Of a stretch of DNA of 64,000 nucleotides, positions 31,823-40,622 are shown piece after piece (within the stretch, counting starts at the first letter, position 1; every line of letters begins with the position of its first letter). Location: assembly GCF_036825535.1 (NCBI RefSeq), contig NZ_CP098813.1, positions 930,001 through 994,000 of the forward strand, written 5' to 3'. The notes beneath the pieces are model-generated. The model saw nothing but the letters and a program-made list of their open reading frames with translations. It was not told the DNA's origin and did no database searches. The DNA comes from Parasalinivibrio latis. GTDB lineage: Bacteria; Pseudomonadota; Gammaproteobacteria; Enterobacterales; Vibrionaceae. The translations under genes were made by a program, and so were the position numbers.

Positions 31823-34800
31823 ATGTACATTAATAAAAAAGAAATACTAAATTTATTTCATTACAGAGCAGTCACAATAGGTGTATTGTTTCTTTTGCTC
31901 TTATCAACACAAAAATCATTTGCAAATGAATCAAGCAATTATGCCCTAGAAGCATCTGATCTTATAAACCGGGTGTTTGGTGGTTCTTATTCTAATAATG
32001 TTGATTTTGAAGTTCTGGTATCTTCATCTGGTTTAGATAGGTTTGAAGTTTCCACAAGTAATGGGCGGCTAAAGATTAAAGGAAACAATGCCGTATCTAT
32101 GGTTTCAGGCTTCAACTGGTATCTAAAAAATAAATTGAATCAGCATGTGTCTCGAAATGGTACCAATCTGGATGGTGGATTCCATCTCGTACCATTAGAC
32201 AGCGCCGTTTCAATAGAGTCGCCATACAAATACCGATATGCACAGAACTACACGTTTTTCGGTTATCAGTCTCCTTATTGGGGTTGGGATGAATGGCAAC
32301 GAGAGCTAGATATTCTGGCCCTTGAAGGTTTCAATATGCTTCTCAGTCCGGTTGGTGTTGAAGCGGTATTAAAGCAGACCTTTATGGATGAAGGTTTGAG
32401 TGAAGCTGACTTCCATCAGTGGCTCAACGCCCCGGCACACATTCCCTGGCAACTTATGAGTAATACTCATTCTCAGGGTGGTCAGGTTTATGGACAAAAT
32501 TCAACTTGGTTCAATCGCCAAATTGATTTACAGAAAAAAATTCTGAACAGGCAAAGCGCATTAGGAATAACATCGGTTGTTCCTGGGTTTTATGGCGTTA
32601 TTCCCAAGGAGTTAAGCGCGAATTATTCCGGTGCGAGAGTTTATCACCAAGGAAATTGGGTGGGTTTGCCATCGGTTTCATTGTTAAATGCGGAAGAACC
32701 TGATTTTCAGCGCATTGCGAAAAACTATTACAGCAACTATTCCAATACCTTCGGTTTTCTACCTAAGTATATTTCTGCAGATCCATTCCATGAAGGAAGT
32801 CCTCCGGCAGGCTGGGATATTTCTGAGCTAGGTAAAGCGATTCAACATTCAATGATTGAAGCCAACCCAGATGCAATCTGGGTATTCCAACACTGGCTTC
32901 ATACTCCTCATGCGGAAATATTCCACGCAATCGATAGATCTAAAGCTTTAGTTGCGTCATTGTTTAATGATAGCGCTAACCAGTGGTTGCCTAGAAATGA
33001 GTTTGAAGGGACTCCTTGGTTAAGGGGAACCATTGAGAACTTCGGTGGAAACTCTGGATACTCCGGAAAGCTGGAATCCCTAAGCCATGCTTTACCTGGC
33101 GATATGGCTAATTCGCAGTATATGGTTGGTATGGGAAGTTTCCCTGAAGGAACGCATTACAACCCGATGTATTACTCTCTTCAAGCAGATATGATTTGGC
33201 AGAGAGAGAAAATGAATCTGGATAGTTGGATTGCCCAATACCAACAAAGGAGATATGGCTTCTCAAACACTAATACTCAACTTGCTGCAGAGATTTTGCG
33301 GAGAGATATACTTTCACCGAAGAATACACAAGGTGCCTATGAGTCCATTTTAACTGCACGACCTGCGGATGAAATTAGAAGTGCATCTACCTGGGGTCCT
33401 GCGGTTAGAATTTATCGACCATCTCAAGTCAAGAAGGCGCTGGGATTAATGCTTTCCGAGTCAGGGAGCAGCAATAGCAGTGCTTTCAGGTTTGATCTTG
33501 TTGATTTAACTCGACAGATGATGGCAGACACAGCCAGAGTCATACATGAACAGATGGTAGCGGCAGCTGATGCAGGTGATCTTGATAAGTTCAATGCACT
33601 GTCCAGTCAGTTTTTGGTGTTAATGGATGATCAAGATAGGCTGCTTGGTTCTCGTTCAGAGTTTATGTTTGGAACTTGGTTGAAACATGCAAGGGCTGCC
33701 GGTGGAAATGAAGCTGAATCTGATGCTTATGAGAAAAACTTCCGCCTGCTTGTTACGGCTTGGGAAGATTCGGAGGCTCTCAAAGACTACTCCAACAGGG
33801 AGTGGAGTGGGTTAATTGGGACGTTTTACAAAGAACGTTGGCAGAAGTGGATTGACTATAAAAAATCAGTTATTCAAGGGCAGACTCCACAGGCCATTAA
33901 CTGGCATCAGTTTGAGCTCCACTGGTCTGACACAGTCGCTCCATTTGCTACACAACCTGTCGGTGACAGCGTATCACTGGCTCGCGAAATGTACAGCAAG
34001 TACGCAAAACTGATTGATCACAGTGATTCTCAAAAAGGTGAACTGATTGTCACACTGAAAAATCGTTACTCTGGTAAGTATTTGGTGGACACTGGCAGCG
34101 GTGCGCAGGTACGGACAGACGTGTCTCCAGGTCATTTCTCCAGCCAATGGCATGTGAATCAGATAGACGGTACAAACCGCTATCGCTTTGTGAATCGGTT
34201 CACAGGTAAAGCGCTGCACATCGAGAACTTCACTGGTGCACTTGAATCTGGAGATGTTCCTGAAACGTGGTGGAGCTCACAGTGGTTACTTTCTGTTGGT
34301 AATACTAATGAGCCAGAGACAAGTGGTTTACCAGTAACTTTTGCCAGAGTGTCTAATTATTGGCAGCAACATATTGAATTAAACAATGAAGACCAGTCTT
34401 CAACGGTTGCAGCTACAGATGTTCCCGATACTTACTGGTCGGCCGACTGGAAGCTTACTCAAGTCGCTGACTTTACCGGACAGACTCGTATTTCAACTAA
34501 AAATAGCTATGAATCTATTGTTGATGAACAGTCCCATAGTGGAGATGCTCAACTTGAACAGTATGCGAAGTCAATTGGTTATTGGTCAGCAGATTGGGAT
34601 TTGGTGCATATCCAAGATGGTTACTACCGCGTCACTAACCGTTACACGAAGCGCGTTATTCATGTGGAAACAACTAACGGTTATGCGAACCTCACATCCT
34701 CTGTCGAGGTACCAAATACCTGGTGGAGTGCACAATGGCTTATTGAACAAACGGAAGATGGTTATTACCGCTTACGCAATAGGTTTATGACTGACTACTA

Positions 34801-34921
34801 TATCCATACTGCAAACCAGGATGGAGTTCCGCAGACAGACAAGCGTGTTGAAAGCTACGATATTGCACCGAGCAATACACACGCTCACTTTGTTTTGCAG
34901 TCTGAAAGTGATAAATACTGA
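31823..34921 (+). CDS. Alpha-N-acetylglucosaminidase (NAGLU, GH89) with C-terminal lectin-like repeats
   Basis: 1032 residues. A signal peptide covers about residues 1-35 (IGVLFLLLLSTQKSFA). The NAGLU N-terminal domain follows, then the catalytic TIM barrel (NYTFFGYQSPYWGWDEWQRE, GFNMLLSPVGVEAV, ISADPFHEGSPPAGWD, VGMGSFPEGTHYNPMYY) and the all-helical NAGLU C-terminal domain (about 470-725). By comparison with human NAGLU the catalytic glutamates are probably Glu324 and Glu442. Residues about 735-1028 hold six diverged repeats, five of them ending in the pattern W-S-[AS]-[QD]-W, like beta-trefoil carbohydrate-binding units. It removes terminal alpha-linked GlcNAc, probably outside the cell or in the periplasm, from mucin-type or similar glycans. 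Codons are more AT-rich than in neighbours, suggesting transfer. Confidence 0.9.
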   Translation: MYINKKEILNLFHYRAVTIGVLFLLLLSTQKSFANESSNYALEASDLINRVFGGSYSNNVDFEVLVSSSGLDRFEVSTSNGRLKIKGNNAVSMVSGFNWYLKNKLNQHVSRNGTNLDGGFHLVPLDSAVSIESPYKYRYAQNYTFFGYQSPYWGWDEWQRELDILALEGFNMLLSPVGVEAVLKQTFMDEGLSEADFHQWLNAPAHIPWQLMSNTHSQGGQVYGQNSTWFNRQIDLQKKILNRQSALGITSVVPGFYGVIPKELSANYSGARVYHQGNWVGLPSVSLLNAEEPDFQRIAKNYYSNYSNTFGFLPKYISADPFHEGSPPAGWDISELGKAIQHSMIEANPDAIWVFQHWLHTPHAEIFHAIDRSKALVASLFNDSANQWLPRNEFEGTPWLRGTIENFGGNSGYSGKLESLSHALPGDMANSQYMVGMGSFPEGTHYNPMYYSLQADMIWQREKMNLDSWIAQYQQRRYGFSNTNTQLAAEILRRDILSPKNTQGAYESILTARPADEIRSASTWGPAVRIYRPSQVKKALGLMLSESGSSNSSAFRFDLVDLTRQMMADTARVIHEQMVAAADAGDLDKFNALSSQFLVLMDDQDRLLGSRSEFMFGTWLKHARAAGGNEAESDAYEKNFRLLVTAWEDSEALKDYSNREWSGLIGTFYKERWQKWIDYKKSVIQGQTPQAINWHQFELHWSDTVAPFATQPVGDSVSLAREMYSKYAKLIDHSDSQKGELIVTLKNRYSGKYLVDTGSGAQVRTDVSPGHFSSQWHVNQIDGTNRYRFVNRFTGKALHIENFTGALESGDVPETWWSSQWLLSVGNTNEPETSGLPVTFARVSNYWQQHIELNNEDQSSTVAATDVPDTYWSADWKLTQVADFTGQTRISTKNSYESIVDEQSHSGDAQLEQYAKSIGYWSADWDLVHIQDGYYRVTNRYTKRVIHVETTNGYANLTSSVEVPNTWWSAQWLIEQTEDGYYRLRNRFMTDYYIHTANQDGVPQTDKRVESYDIAPSNTHAHFVLQSESDKY

Positions 34922-34939
34922 GAGGCTACCTGAAAGGAA

Positions 34940-34967
34940 AGCGCTACCTGCTACGGGTGGCGTTTTT
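34940..34967. terminator. Probable terminator between convergent GH89 and LacI genes
   Basis: CGCTACC and GGGTGGCG (with a G-T pair) surround a short loop and are followed by TTTTTG, in the 56-nt gap between the two stop codons. Confidence 0.6.
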
Positions 34968-34977
34968 GTATGTAAGA

Positions 34978-35982
34978 TCAATATTTTGTAGGTGCTGGCC
35001 GTACCGTTGATCGAATGACAAATTGGGGTTCGACCCGGACTGATTTGGAAGCGCCATCTTCATTGATGAAGCTGATAGCGAGTTCGGCTATTTCTTCAAC
35101 AGGCTGGCGGAAAGTTGTTATGTCATATCCGGCCCATCCAGCCTGTGCAATATCATCAAAACCCACAACGCTGATATCCTCAGGAATTCTGATTCCAAAT
35201 TTGTTTCTGGCGGTGTCTATAAAGCCACACGCTAATAAGTCTGTCGCACAGAATACAGCATCTGGATGGCTTGATTGGCTAAGTATCTCCACAGCCAACT
35301 GGCTTCCGCTTTCGTAGCTTGTCTCTCCGATGCGAACGACCTGAGCGTTGAGTTTTAGTTTTTTGGCTTCGGCCTTAAAGGCCTGCAGCCGGTCGAGTAA
35401 CCCTTGGGAGTCGGCTTTTGAAGCTGCAAACGTCACGTTTGAAAAACCGGAACGGGTAAATAGTTGGCAGACTTTTGCTGCGGCAGATAGGTTGTCAGGC
35501 CGGATGCTCAGGCTGTTTTCAAAGTTTTCTTCCCGATCAAGGAGAATTAATTTCTGACCAAACCGGATGCATGACTCAGCCAGAGATCTTGGGGGAGTAC
35601 CGGACAGTATGATTGTTGCCTCTGCCCGAAAATGAATGGTACGCCTTAAAGCGCTTTCGGCATCGCCTGCTGCGGAAGTCACCACCATGGCAACCCTGCC
35701 ACTGTTTTGAATTGCTTCAATCAATACATTACTCAATTTCGCGTGCCAAGGGGTATCTACGTGGTCAGACACGATGCACACGATACCACTTTTCCCTTCA
35801 ATGAGTCCTTTGGCTAAACGGTTTTCTTCATATCCAAGTTCCGCTGCCGCCTTAAGTACCTTCTCGCGGGTCTTTTTTGATACGTGGCCACCAGAGAATG
35901 TCCGGGAGACAGCTGAACGAGATACGCCAGCCAACTCTGCGACAGCGTTGGATGTGACTTTCTTGTTTTTATTTTCAATCAT
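34978..35982 (-). CDS. LacI/GalR-family regulator of the sugar-phosphate-type ABC operon
   Basis: 334 residues. Helix-turn-helix KKVTSNAVAELAGVSRSAVS, hinge ELGYEENRLAKGLIEG, and a PBP-like sensor domain with SGIVCIVSDHVDTPWHAKLS and ISVVGFDDIAQAGWAGYDIT. It is divergent from the ABC transporter operon with 216 nt between the starts. The gap contains AACGTT- and TTGCAC-type palindromes around a good sigma-70 promoter. It is the likely local repressor of the transporter/phosphatase operon, responding to the imported compound or its product. Confidence 0.9.
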   Translation of the reverse strand: MIENKNKKVTSNAVAELAGVSRSAVSRTFSGGHVSKKTREKVLKAAAELGYEENRLAKGLIEGKSGIVCIVSDHVDTPWHAKLSNVLIEAIQNSGRVAMVVTSAAGDAESALRRTIHFRAEATIILSGTPPRSLAESCIRFGQKLILLDREENFENSLSIRPDNLSAAAKVCQLFTRSGFSNVTFAASKADSQGLLDRLQAFKAEAKKLKLNAQVVRIGETSYESGSQLAVEILSQSSHPDAVFCATDLLACGFIDTARNKFGIRIPEDISVVGFDDIAQAGWAGYDITTFRQPVEEIAELAISFINEDGASKSVRVEPQFVIRSTVRPAPTKY

Positions 35983-36090
35983 TTAAAAGATTCCGCCGAT
36001 GGCCAATTACCTTTTGAATGACCAGTATCTAAATTACCAATTATACGGTCAACCATGACCCCATAATGAATTAACAAAAAGGGTAATGCA

Positions 36091-36156
36091 AACGTTAACT
36101 GGTGTTGACATAAGATTAACATGGTGCTTACATTAAATAATTGCACACGAGTGCAA
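36091..36156 (+). promoter_or_regulatory. Sigma-70 promoter with flanking operator candidates
   Basis: TTGACA at 36105-36110 and TTACAT at 36128-36133 are spaced by 17 bases. Just upstream is AACGTT at 36091-36096 within GCAAACGTTAAC, a LacI-type core. Downstream, over the expected start of transcription, TTGCACACGAGTGCAA at 36141-36156 is a palindrome with 6-bp arms. This arrangement suits repression by the divergent LacI-type regulator. Confidence 0.6.
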
Positions 36157-36198
36157 TATTGCAGGGATATGACATGAAACTCTTAAGGAGAAGAAGAG

Positions 36199-37224
36199 AT
36201 GAGTTTTAAATTGAAAGCGACCGTGTCTGCTTTAATGTTAGTTGGTGCAACACAATATGCATATGCGGAAGGACGGCTGAATCTGGTTTGCTCCGCCACT
36301 GTTGATGTCTGCGAAACGCTGGCAAAGGGGTTTGGAGAGGAGGCTGATGTCAAAGTAAATATGGTGCGGCTGTCTTCAGGTGAAACCTATGCTCGCATCC
36401 GTGCTGAGGCGCGAAATCCAAAACTGGATGTATGGTGGGGGGGAACCGGTGAGCCACACCTGCAGGCGGCTGAGCAAGACCTGACACAGGCCTATAATTC
36501 AGAACACTTCTCCCAGCTTCATCCTTGGGCGCAATCTCAGGCAAAGAGTGCCGAATACAAAACGGTTGGTGTCTATTCCGGCGTTTTAGGCATTGCCTAT
36601 AACGCTGACTTGCTTGAGAAAAAAGGCATTAAACCTCCCCAATGCTGGGCGGATTTGGTTGACCCACGCTTTGCCGGCGAGATTCAGGTTGCCAACCCCA
36701 ATTCTTCAGGAACCGCTTATTCCGTGCTGGCGACGCTCAGCCAACTCTTCGGTGAAGATGCGGCATTTGATTACCTGCTGAAAATGAATGAAAACGTCTC
36801 GCAATACACCAAATCTGGCTCTGCACCTGTGAAATCTGCTGCCCGAGGTGAAAACGCCATTGCCATTGTTTATCTCCACGATGCGATCAAACAGGCTGTA
36901 CAGGGATTCCCAATTAAGACAGTCGCACCATGTGAAGGTACGGGATATGAAATTGGTTCAATGTCTATTGTCAAGGGCTCACGAAACCTTGAAAACGCGC
37001 AGGCTTTCTATGACTGGGTACTGACTCCTGATGCCCAAAGCCGTTTGGCGGATGTAGGGTCTTACCAGCTCCCTTCCAATACAGGTTCAACCATTCCAGA
37101 AAAAGCCCCACGTTTGGAAGACACAAATCTAATTGATTTTGACTTTGAAACTTATGGCGCTTCAGAAACCCGTGTCCGGCTTCTTTCCCGTTGGGATAAA
37201 GAAATTGGTGCGGTAGCGAAATAA
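36199..37224 (+). CDS. ABC transporter substrate-binding protein, AfuA-like
   Basis: 341 residues with a signal peptide (MSFKLKATVSALMLVGATQY, cut near AYA-EG). It belongs to the iron(III)-type binding-protein fold (NLVCSATVDVCETLAKGFGEE, VRLSSGETYARIRAE, LDVWWGGTGEPHLQAAEQ, VGVYSGVLGIAYNADLLEKK). The iron-binding tyrosine pair of FbpA is not evident. Instead it has His227-Asp228 in VYLHDAIKQ and Glu251 23 residues later, matching in order and spacing the His-Asp-Glu set that I recall binding the hexose in AfuA, the hexose-phosphate receptor. So the ligand is more likely a phosphorylated sugar or cyclitol than iron. First gene of a four-gene operon; RBS AAGGAGAAG. Confidence 0.85.
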   Translation: MSFKLKATVSALMLVGATQYAYAEGRLNLVCSATVDVCETLAKGFGEEADVKVNMVRLSSGETYARIRAEARNPKLDVWWGGTGEPHLQAAEQDLTQAYNSEHFSQLHPWAQSQAKSAEYKTVGVYSGVLGIAYNADLLEKKGIKPPQCWADLVDPRFAGEIQVANPNSSGTAYSVLATLSQLFGEDAAFDYLLKMNENVSQYTKSGSAPVKSAARGENAIAIVYLHDAIKQAVQGFPIKTVAPCEGTGYEIGSMSIVKGSRNLENAQAFYDWVLTPDAQSRLADVGSYQLPSNTGSTIPEKAPRLEDTNLIDFDFETYGASETRVRLLSRWDKEIGAVAK

Positions 37225-37248
37225 GTACTGAGCATTCTATTTGAATCA

Positions 37249-37286
37249 CAGAACAGGGTGGTGAAGGCTAACACCTCGCTGTTCTG
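37249..37286 (+). promoter_or_regulatory. Hairpin after the binding-protein gene
   Basis: CAGAACAG and CTGTTCTG, with an inner GGTG/CACC, form a hairpin between the binding-protein and permease genes. The following bases are only moderately T-rich. It may protect the upstream mRNA or cause partial termination, giving more binding protein than permease. Confidence 0.55.
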
Positions 37287-37313
37287 TATTATCAATATAT
37301 AAGAGAAAAGCTG

Positions 37314-39527
37314 ATGTACCTACAGAACCGACGATTTTTTACAACAATAGTGACGGCTATTTTGGCATTCCTGATCCTGCCTTGGTACAGGCAGGACGAA
37401 GGATTTTATTCTTTCGACTGGCTCAGTAATTCGCTGACTGGTGAAGAAACAGCATCTGGCCTTTTGCAATTGCTGATGTATGGAAAACCCTGGTTAATAT
37501 TTGCACCGATCATTTTTGCCCTTTTTATCTTCGCAACGCGCTTACCCATTTCATCTCATAATCGTACAAAGGTCATGATTTATGGCTCCATTGCTGGACT
37601 GTCATTGCTCGTGTTTCAAGGCTTTGCAATTACATGGAGTGGCTGGAGCTGGACACTGTTAGATAGCCTGTTCCCTGCCGTTTCTGGACAGCAGCCTTTT
37701 GGTGCCGGAGCCGTTGTTTTCGGTATGGCGATGGTCGCTGTTTTTTCGTTTGGGTTGGCAGAGCGCGGTGTAATGAAAGGCGATGCGTTTGTCATTGGAG
37801 CAATTTCTTTCCTGGTTGTGCTGGTAGCTACATTTGTGCTTTACCCCGTTTTCAGCATGTTTGCCGGGTCAGTGCAGGATTTTGATGGCAACTTTAACCC
37901 CGATGGTATGGTGAAAAACCTCTTCCATGAAAATGTATGGAGTGTGGCCTGTTTTACAACGGAAGCACGTTGCGGCGTCGCAATACGTACATTGGGTTTG
38001 GCGTTGTCTACGGCAACTGCATGTACCTTTCTTGGTCTTTGTTTCGCGTTGGTGGTAACGAGAACCGGGTTTAAATATAAGAAAACCCTGCGCATCGCGA
38101 CAATTCTGCCCATTATTACGCCGCCGTTTGTTATCGGCATGGCGCTTATTCTGTTGTTCGGACGAAGTGGCATCATAACGACAACAATGGCTGACCTTTT
38201 TGGGACAGAACCGGATCGTTGGTTGTTCAGTATGAAAGGTATCTGGCTTGCTCAGGTTCTGTCCTTCACGCCAATTTCGTTTATGGTTTTAATTGGTGTG
38301 GTGGAAGGTGTCAGTCCGTCTCTTGAGGAGGCATCCCAAACGCTGCGTGCCAACGCCAGCCAGACATTTCGCAAGGTGTCTCTGCCCCTGATGCGCCCCG
38401 GTCTTGCCAATGCCTTTTTGGTGTCTTTCATCGAAAGCATGGCAGATTTTGGGAATCCGTTGGTGCTAAGTGGTAGTAATGGCGTACTGTCGACAGAGAT
38501 CTTCTTCGCTGTTGTGGGTGCGCAGAGTGATCCATCTAGAGCAGCGTCACTTGCACTTGTTCTTTTGTGCTTCACGTTGTCAGCATTCCTGATCCAGCGC
38601 GTGTGGTTATCAGGCAAGAACTACGCGACGGTAACCGGCAAGGCGGATTCCGGTGTACATGCACGCCTTCCCAAACCGGCAGAAAAGGCTGTTATTGCCG
38701 TTGTACTTGGTTGGATGGGTATAACCGTTGTTGTTTACGGCATGGTGCTCTTTGGCGGATTTGTTAACGTTTGGGGTCTTGACCACAGTTTTACTCTCAA
38801 ACACTACGCACATGCATTCAGTGTTGGTTTTGGTGAATCTGGCCTTGAATGGACTGGGGTAGCCTGGAATTCCTTCTGGACCACCATGGAAATTTCACTG
38901 ATTTCGGCACCACTAACGGCTGCAGTAGGTTTGCTAACGGCTTACCTGATTGTACGGCAGCACTTCGTGGGGCGGAGCATTTTTGAATTCTCCCTCATGA
39001 TGAGCTTTGCTATTCCGGGAACGGTTATCGGTGTGAGTTACGTGATGGCCTTTAACTACCCTCCACTTGAAATGACAGGAACCGCGCTGATTCTGATCCT
39101 CGGGTTTGTTTTCCGTAATATGCCGGTCGGGGTGCGCGGAGGCATCGCTGCCATGTCCCAGTTGGATAAGAGTCTTGATGAAGCGTCCCAGACTCTGGGG
39201 GCAACCACCTGGCGTACATTGCGTAAAGTTATTTTGCCGTTACTTCGTCCGGCCATCCTGGCAGCGATGGTTTTCTCCTTCGTACGGGCTATTACCTCCA
39301 TCAGTGCGGTGATCTTCCTGGTGAGTGCAGAATGGAATATGGCAACAGCCTATATCGTCGGTTTGGTTGAAAACGGTGATTTCGGCGTGGCGATTGCTTA
39401 CTCCTCGGCGCTTATCGTTGTGATGGTCATTGTTATCTCTGTCTTCCAGCTGTTGATTGGCGAACGCAAGTTGCGACGTCAAAACCGCCTGGCAAGTAAA
39501 GAACCTGCAGCTGAGCCTGCAAAATAA
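37314..39527 (+). CDS. ABC transporter permease, fused double domain, AfuB-like
   Basis: 737 residues with two homologous permease halves, as in AfuB/FbpB. The first coupling loop is EEASQTLRANASQTFRKVSL at about 337-356 and the second DEASQTLGATTWRTLRKVIL at about 622-641. An N-terminal region of about 200 residues adds extra membrane segments (ATRLPISSHNRTKVMIYGSI, AFVIGAISFLVVLVATFVL) before the first permease half. The fused form means one polypeptide supplies the whole channel. The ATPase gene follows after 15 nt. Confidence 0.9.
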   Translation: MYLQNRRFFTTIVTAILAFLILPWYRQDEGFYSFDWLSNSLTGEETASGLLQLLMYGKPWLIFAPIIFALFIFATRLPISSHNRTKVMIYGSIAGLSLLVFQGFAITWSGWSWTLLDSLFPAVSGQQPFGAGAVVFGMAMVAVFSFGLAERGVMKGDAFVIGAISFLVVLVATFVLYPVFSMFAGSVQDFDGNFNPDGMVKNLFHENVWSVACFTTEARCGVAIRTLGLALSTATACTFLGLCFALVVTRTGFKYKKTLRIATILPIITPPFVIGMALILLFGRSGIITTTMADLFGTEPDRWLFSMKGIWLAQVLSFTPISFMVLIGVVEGVSPSLEEASQTLRANASQTFRKVSLPLMRPGLANAFLVSFIESMADFGNPLVLSGSNGVLSTEIFFAVVGAQSDPSRAASLALVLLCFTLSAFLIQRVWLSGKNYATVTGKADSGVHARLPKPAEKAVIAVVLGWMGITVVVYGMVLFGGFVNVWGLDHSFTLKHYAHAFSVGFGESGLEWTGVAWNSFWTTMEISLISAPLTAAVGLLTAYLIVRQHFVGRSIFEFSLMMSFAIPGTVIGVSYVMAFNYPPLEMTGTALILILGFVFRNMPVGVRGGIAAMSQLDKSLDEASQTLGATTWRTLRKVILPLLRPAILAAMVFSFVRAITSISAVIFLVSAEWNMATAYIVGLVENGDFGVAIAYSSALIVVMVIVISVFQLLIGERKLRRQNRLASKEPAAEPAK

Positions 39528-39542
39528 GAAAAGGAAGTTGAA

Positions 39543-40622
39543 ATGGATAAGTTGAATAAAGGCTCAGTCGTTTTTTCAAGTGTTTGCAAGAAATATGGCG
39601 ACTTTACTGCTGTGCCGGATCTGAATTTCCGCATTGAGCCGGGTGAGATGGTAACGCTTTTAGGGCCATCAGGTTGTGGTAAGACGACCACCTTGAGGAT
39701 GCTTGCTGGTTTGGAACACCCCTCATCAGGCAGAATCAGTATTGGCGGGAAAGACGTTACAAATCTTCCGGCCAATGAGCGTGACGTCGCAATGGTATTC
39801 CAGTCCTACGCCCTGTTTCCGCATATGACGGTGTCGGAAAATGTGCAATACGGCCTTATATCATCAGGAATGTCCAAAATGGAGGCCGTCGAAAAAGCAG
39901 AGGAAGGGCTGGATTTAGTGGGGCTTGCAGGGTACGGCGAACGACTTCCTTCTGAGTTGTCCGGAGGCCAACAACAGCGCGTAGCCGTTGCCCGGGCGCT
40001 TGTATTGGAACCCCAGGTATTGTTGCTGGATGAACCGCTTTCTAATTTGGATGCGCGTTTGCGTCGTCAGGTACGGACAGATATCCGTGAAATTCAGCAA
40101 AAGTTAAATCTGACTGCTTTGTATGTTACCCATGATCAGGATGAGGCACTGGCGGTATCAGATCGCGTGGTGATCATGAAAGAAGGCCGTCTTGAGCAGG
40201 TGGGTACACCAAAAGAGCTCTACTCCCAGCCGGAAAATGAATTTGTGGCAGATTTTATCGGAGAGGCCAATCTGGTCGATTGCCTGGTTGAAGACGTCAA
40301 CAATGAGGTGGCATTGATTAACGTCTATGGCCACAGCTTCTCTCTTAATTCGGATCATGCACGAGCAGGTAAAGGAAGATTGGCGGTACGCCCGGGGGCT
40401 GTGAAGATCTCTCCGGAGTACACTGCTGGTACCCTTAACGGCCGGATAAAAGTTGCTTCTTTTCTGGGCGACCATATGGAATATGAGGTAGAAACACCGG
40501 CTGGCTTGCTGTTTGCGGTGGCGGATAACTCTGCACCTGCAGTTTCAGCAGGACAAGATGTATATATCAGCTTCCGAGAATCAGATCTGGCGCTGCTTCG
40601 ACAGGGAGTAGCTGGGAAATGA
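39543..40622 (+). CDS. ABC transporter ATP-binding protein, AfuC-like
   Basis: 359 residues. Walker A GPSGCGKTT, Q-loop VFQSYALFPH, signature LSGGQQQRVAVARAL, Walker B LLLDEPLSNLDA and H-loop VTHDQDEAL are intact. A C-terminal TOBE-type regulatory domain begins at about residue 240 (ADFIGEANLVDCLVEDV, VRPGAVKISPE, VASFLGDHMEYEVETPAG). It belongs to the CUT1/FbpC-like importer ATPases. Its stop overlaps the phosphatase start by 4 nt (ATGA), tying the phosphatase to transport. Confidence 0.93.
   Translation: MDKLNKGSVVFSSVCKKYGDFTAVPDLNFRIEPGEMVTLLGPSGCGKTTTLRMLAGLEHPSSGRISIGGKDVTNLPANERDVAMVFQSYALFPHMTVSENVQYGLISSGMSKMEAVEKAEEGLDLVGLAGYGERLPSELSGGQQQRVAVARALVLEPQVLLLDEPLSNLDARLRRQVRTDIREIQQKLNLTALYVTHDQDEALAVSDRVVIMKEGRLEQVGTPKELYSQPENEFVADFIGEANLVDCLVEDVNNEVALINVYGHSFSLNSDHARAGKGRLAVRPGAVKISPEYTAGTLNGRIKVASFLGDHMEYEVETPAGLLFAVADNSAPAVSAGQDVYISFRESDLALLRQGVAGK

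Noticed and set aside
34030..34910. Regularly repeated sequence at the 3' end of the GH89 gene as a possible DNA repeat array
   Set aside because: The repetition is at protein level (lectin-like repeats with diverged codons); there are no identical direct repeats with spacers, so it is not a CRISPR or satellite array.
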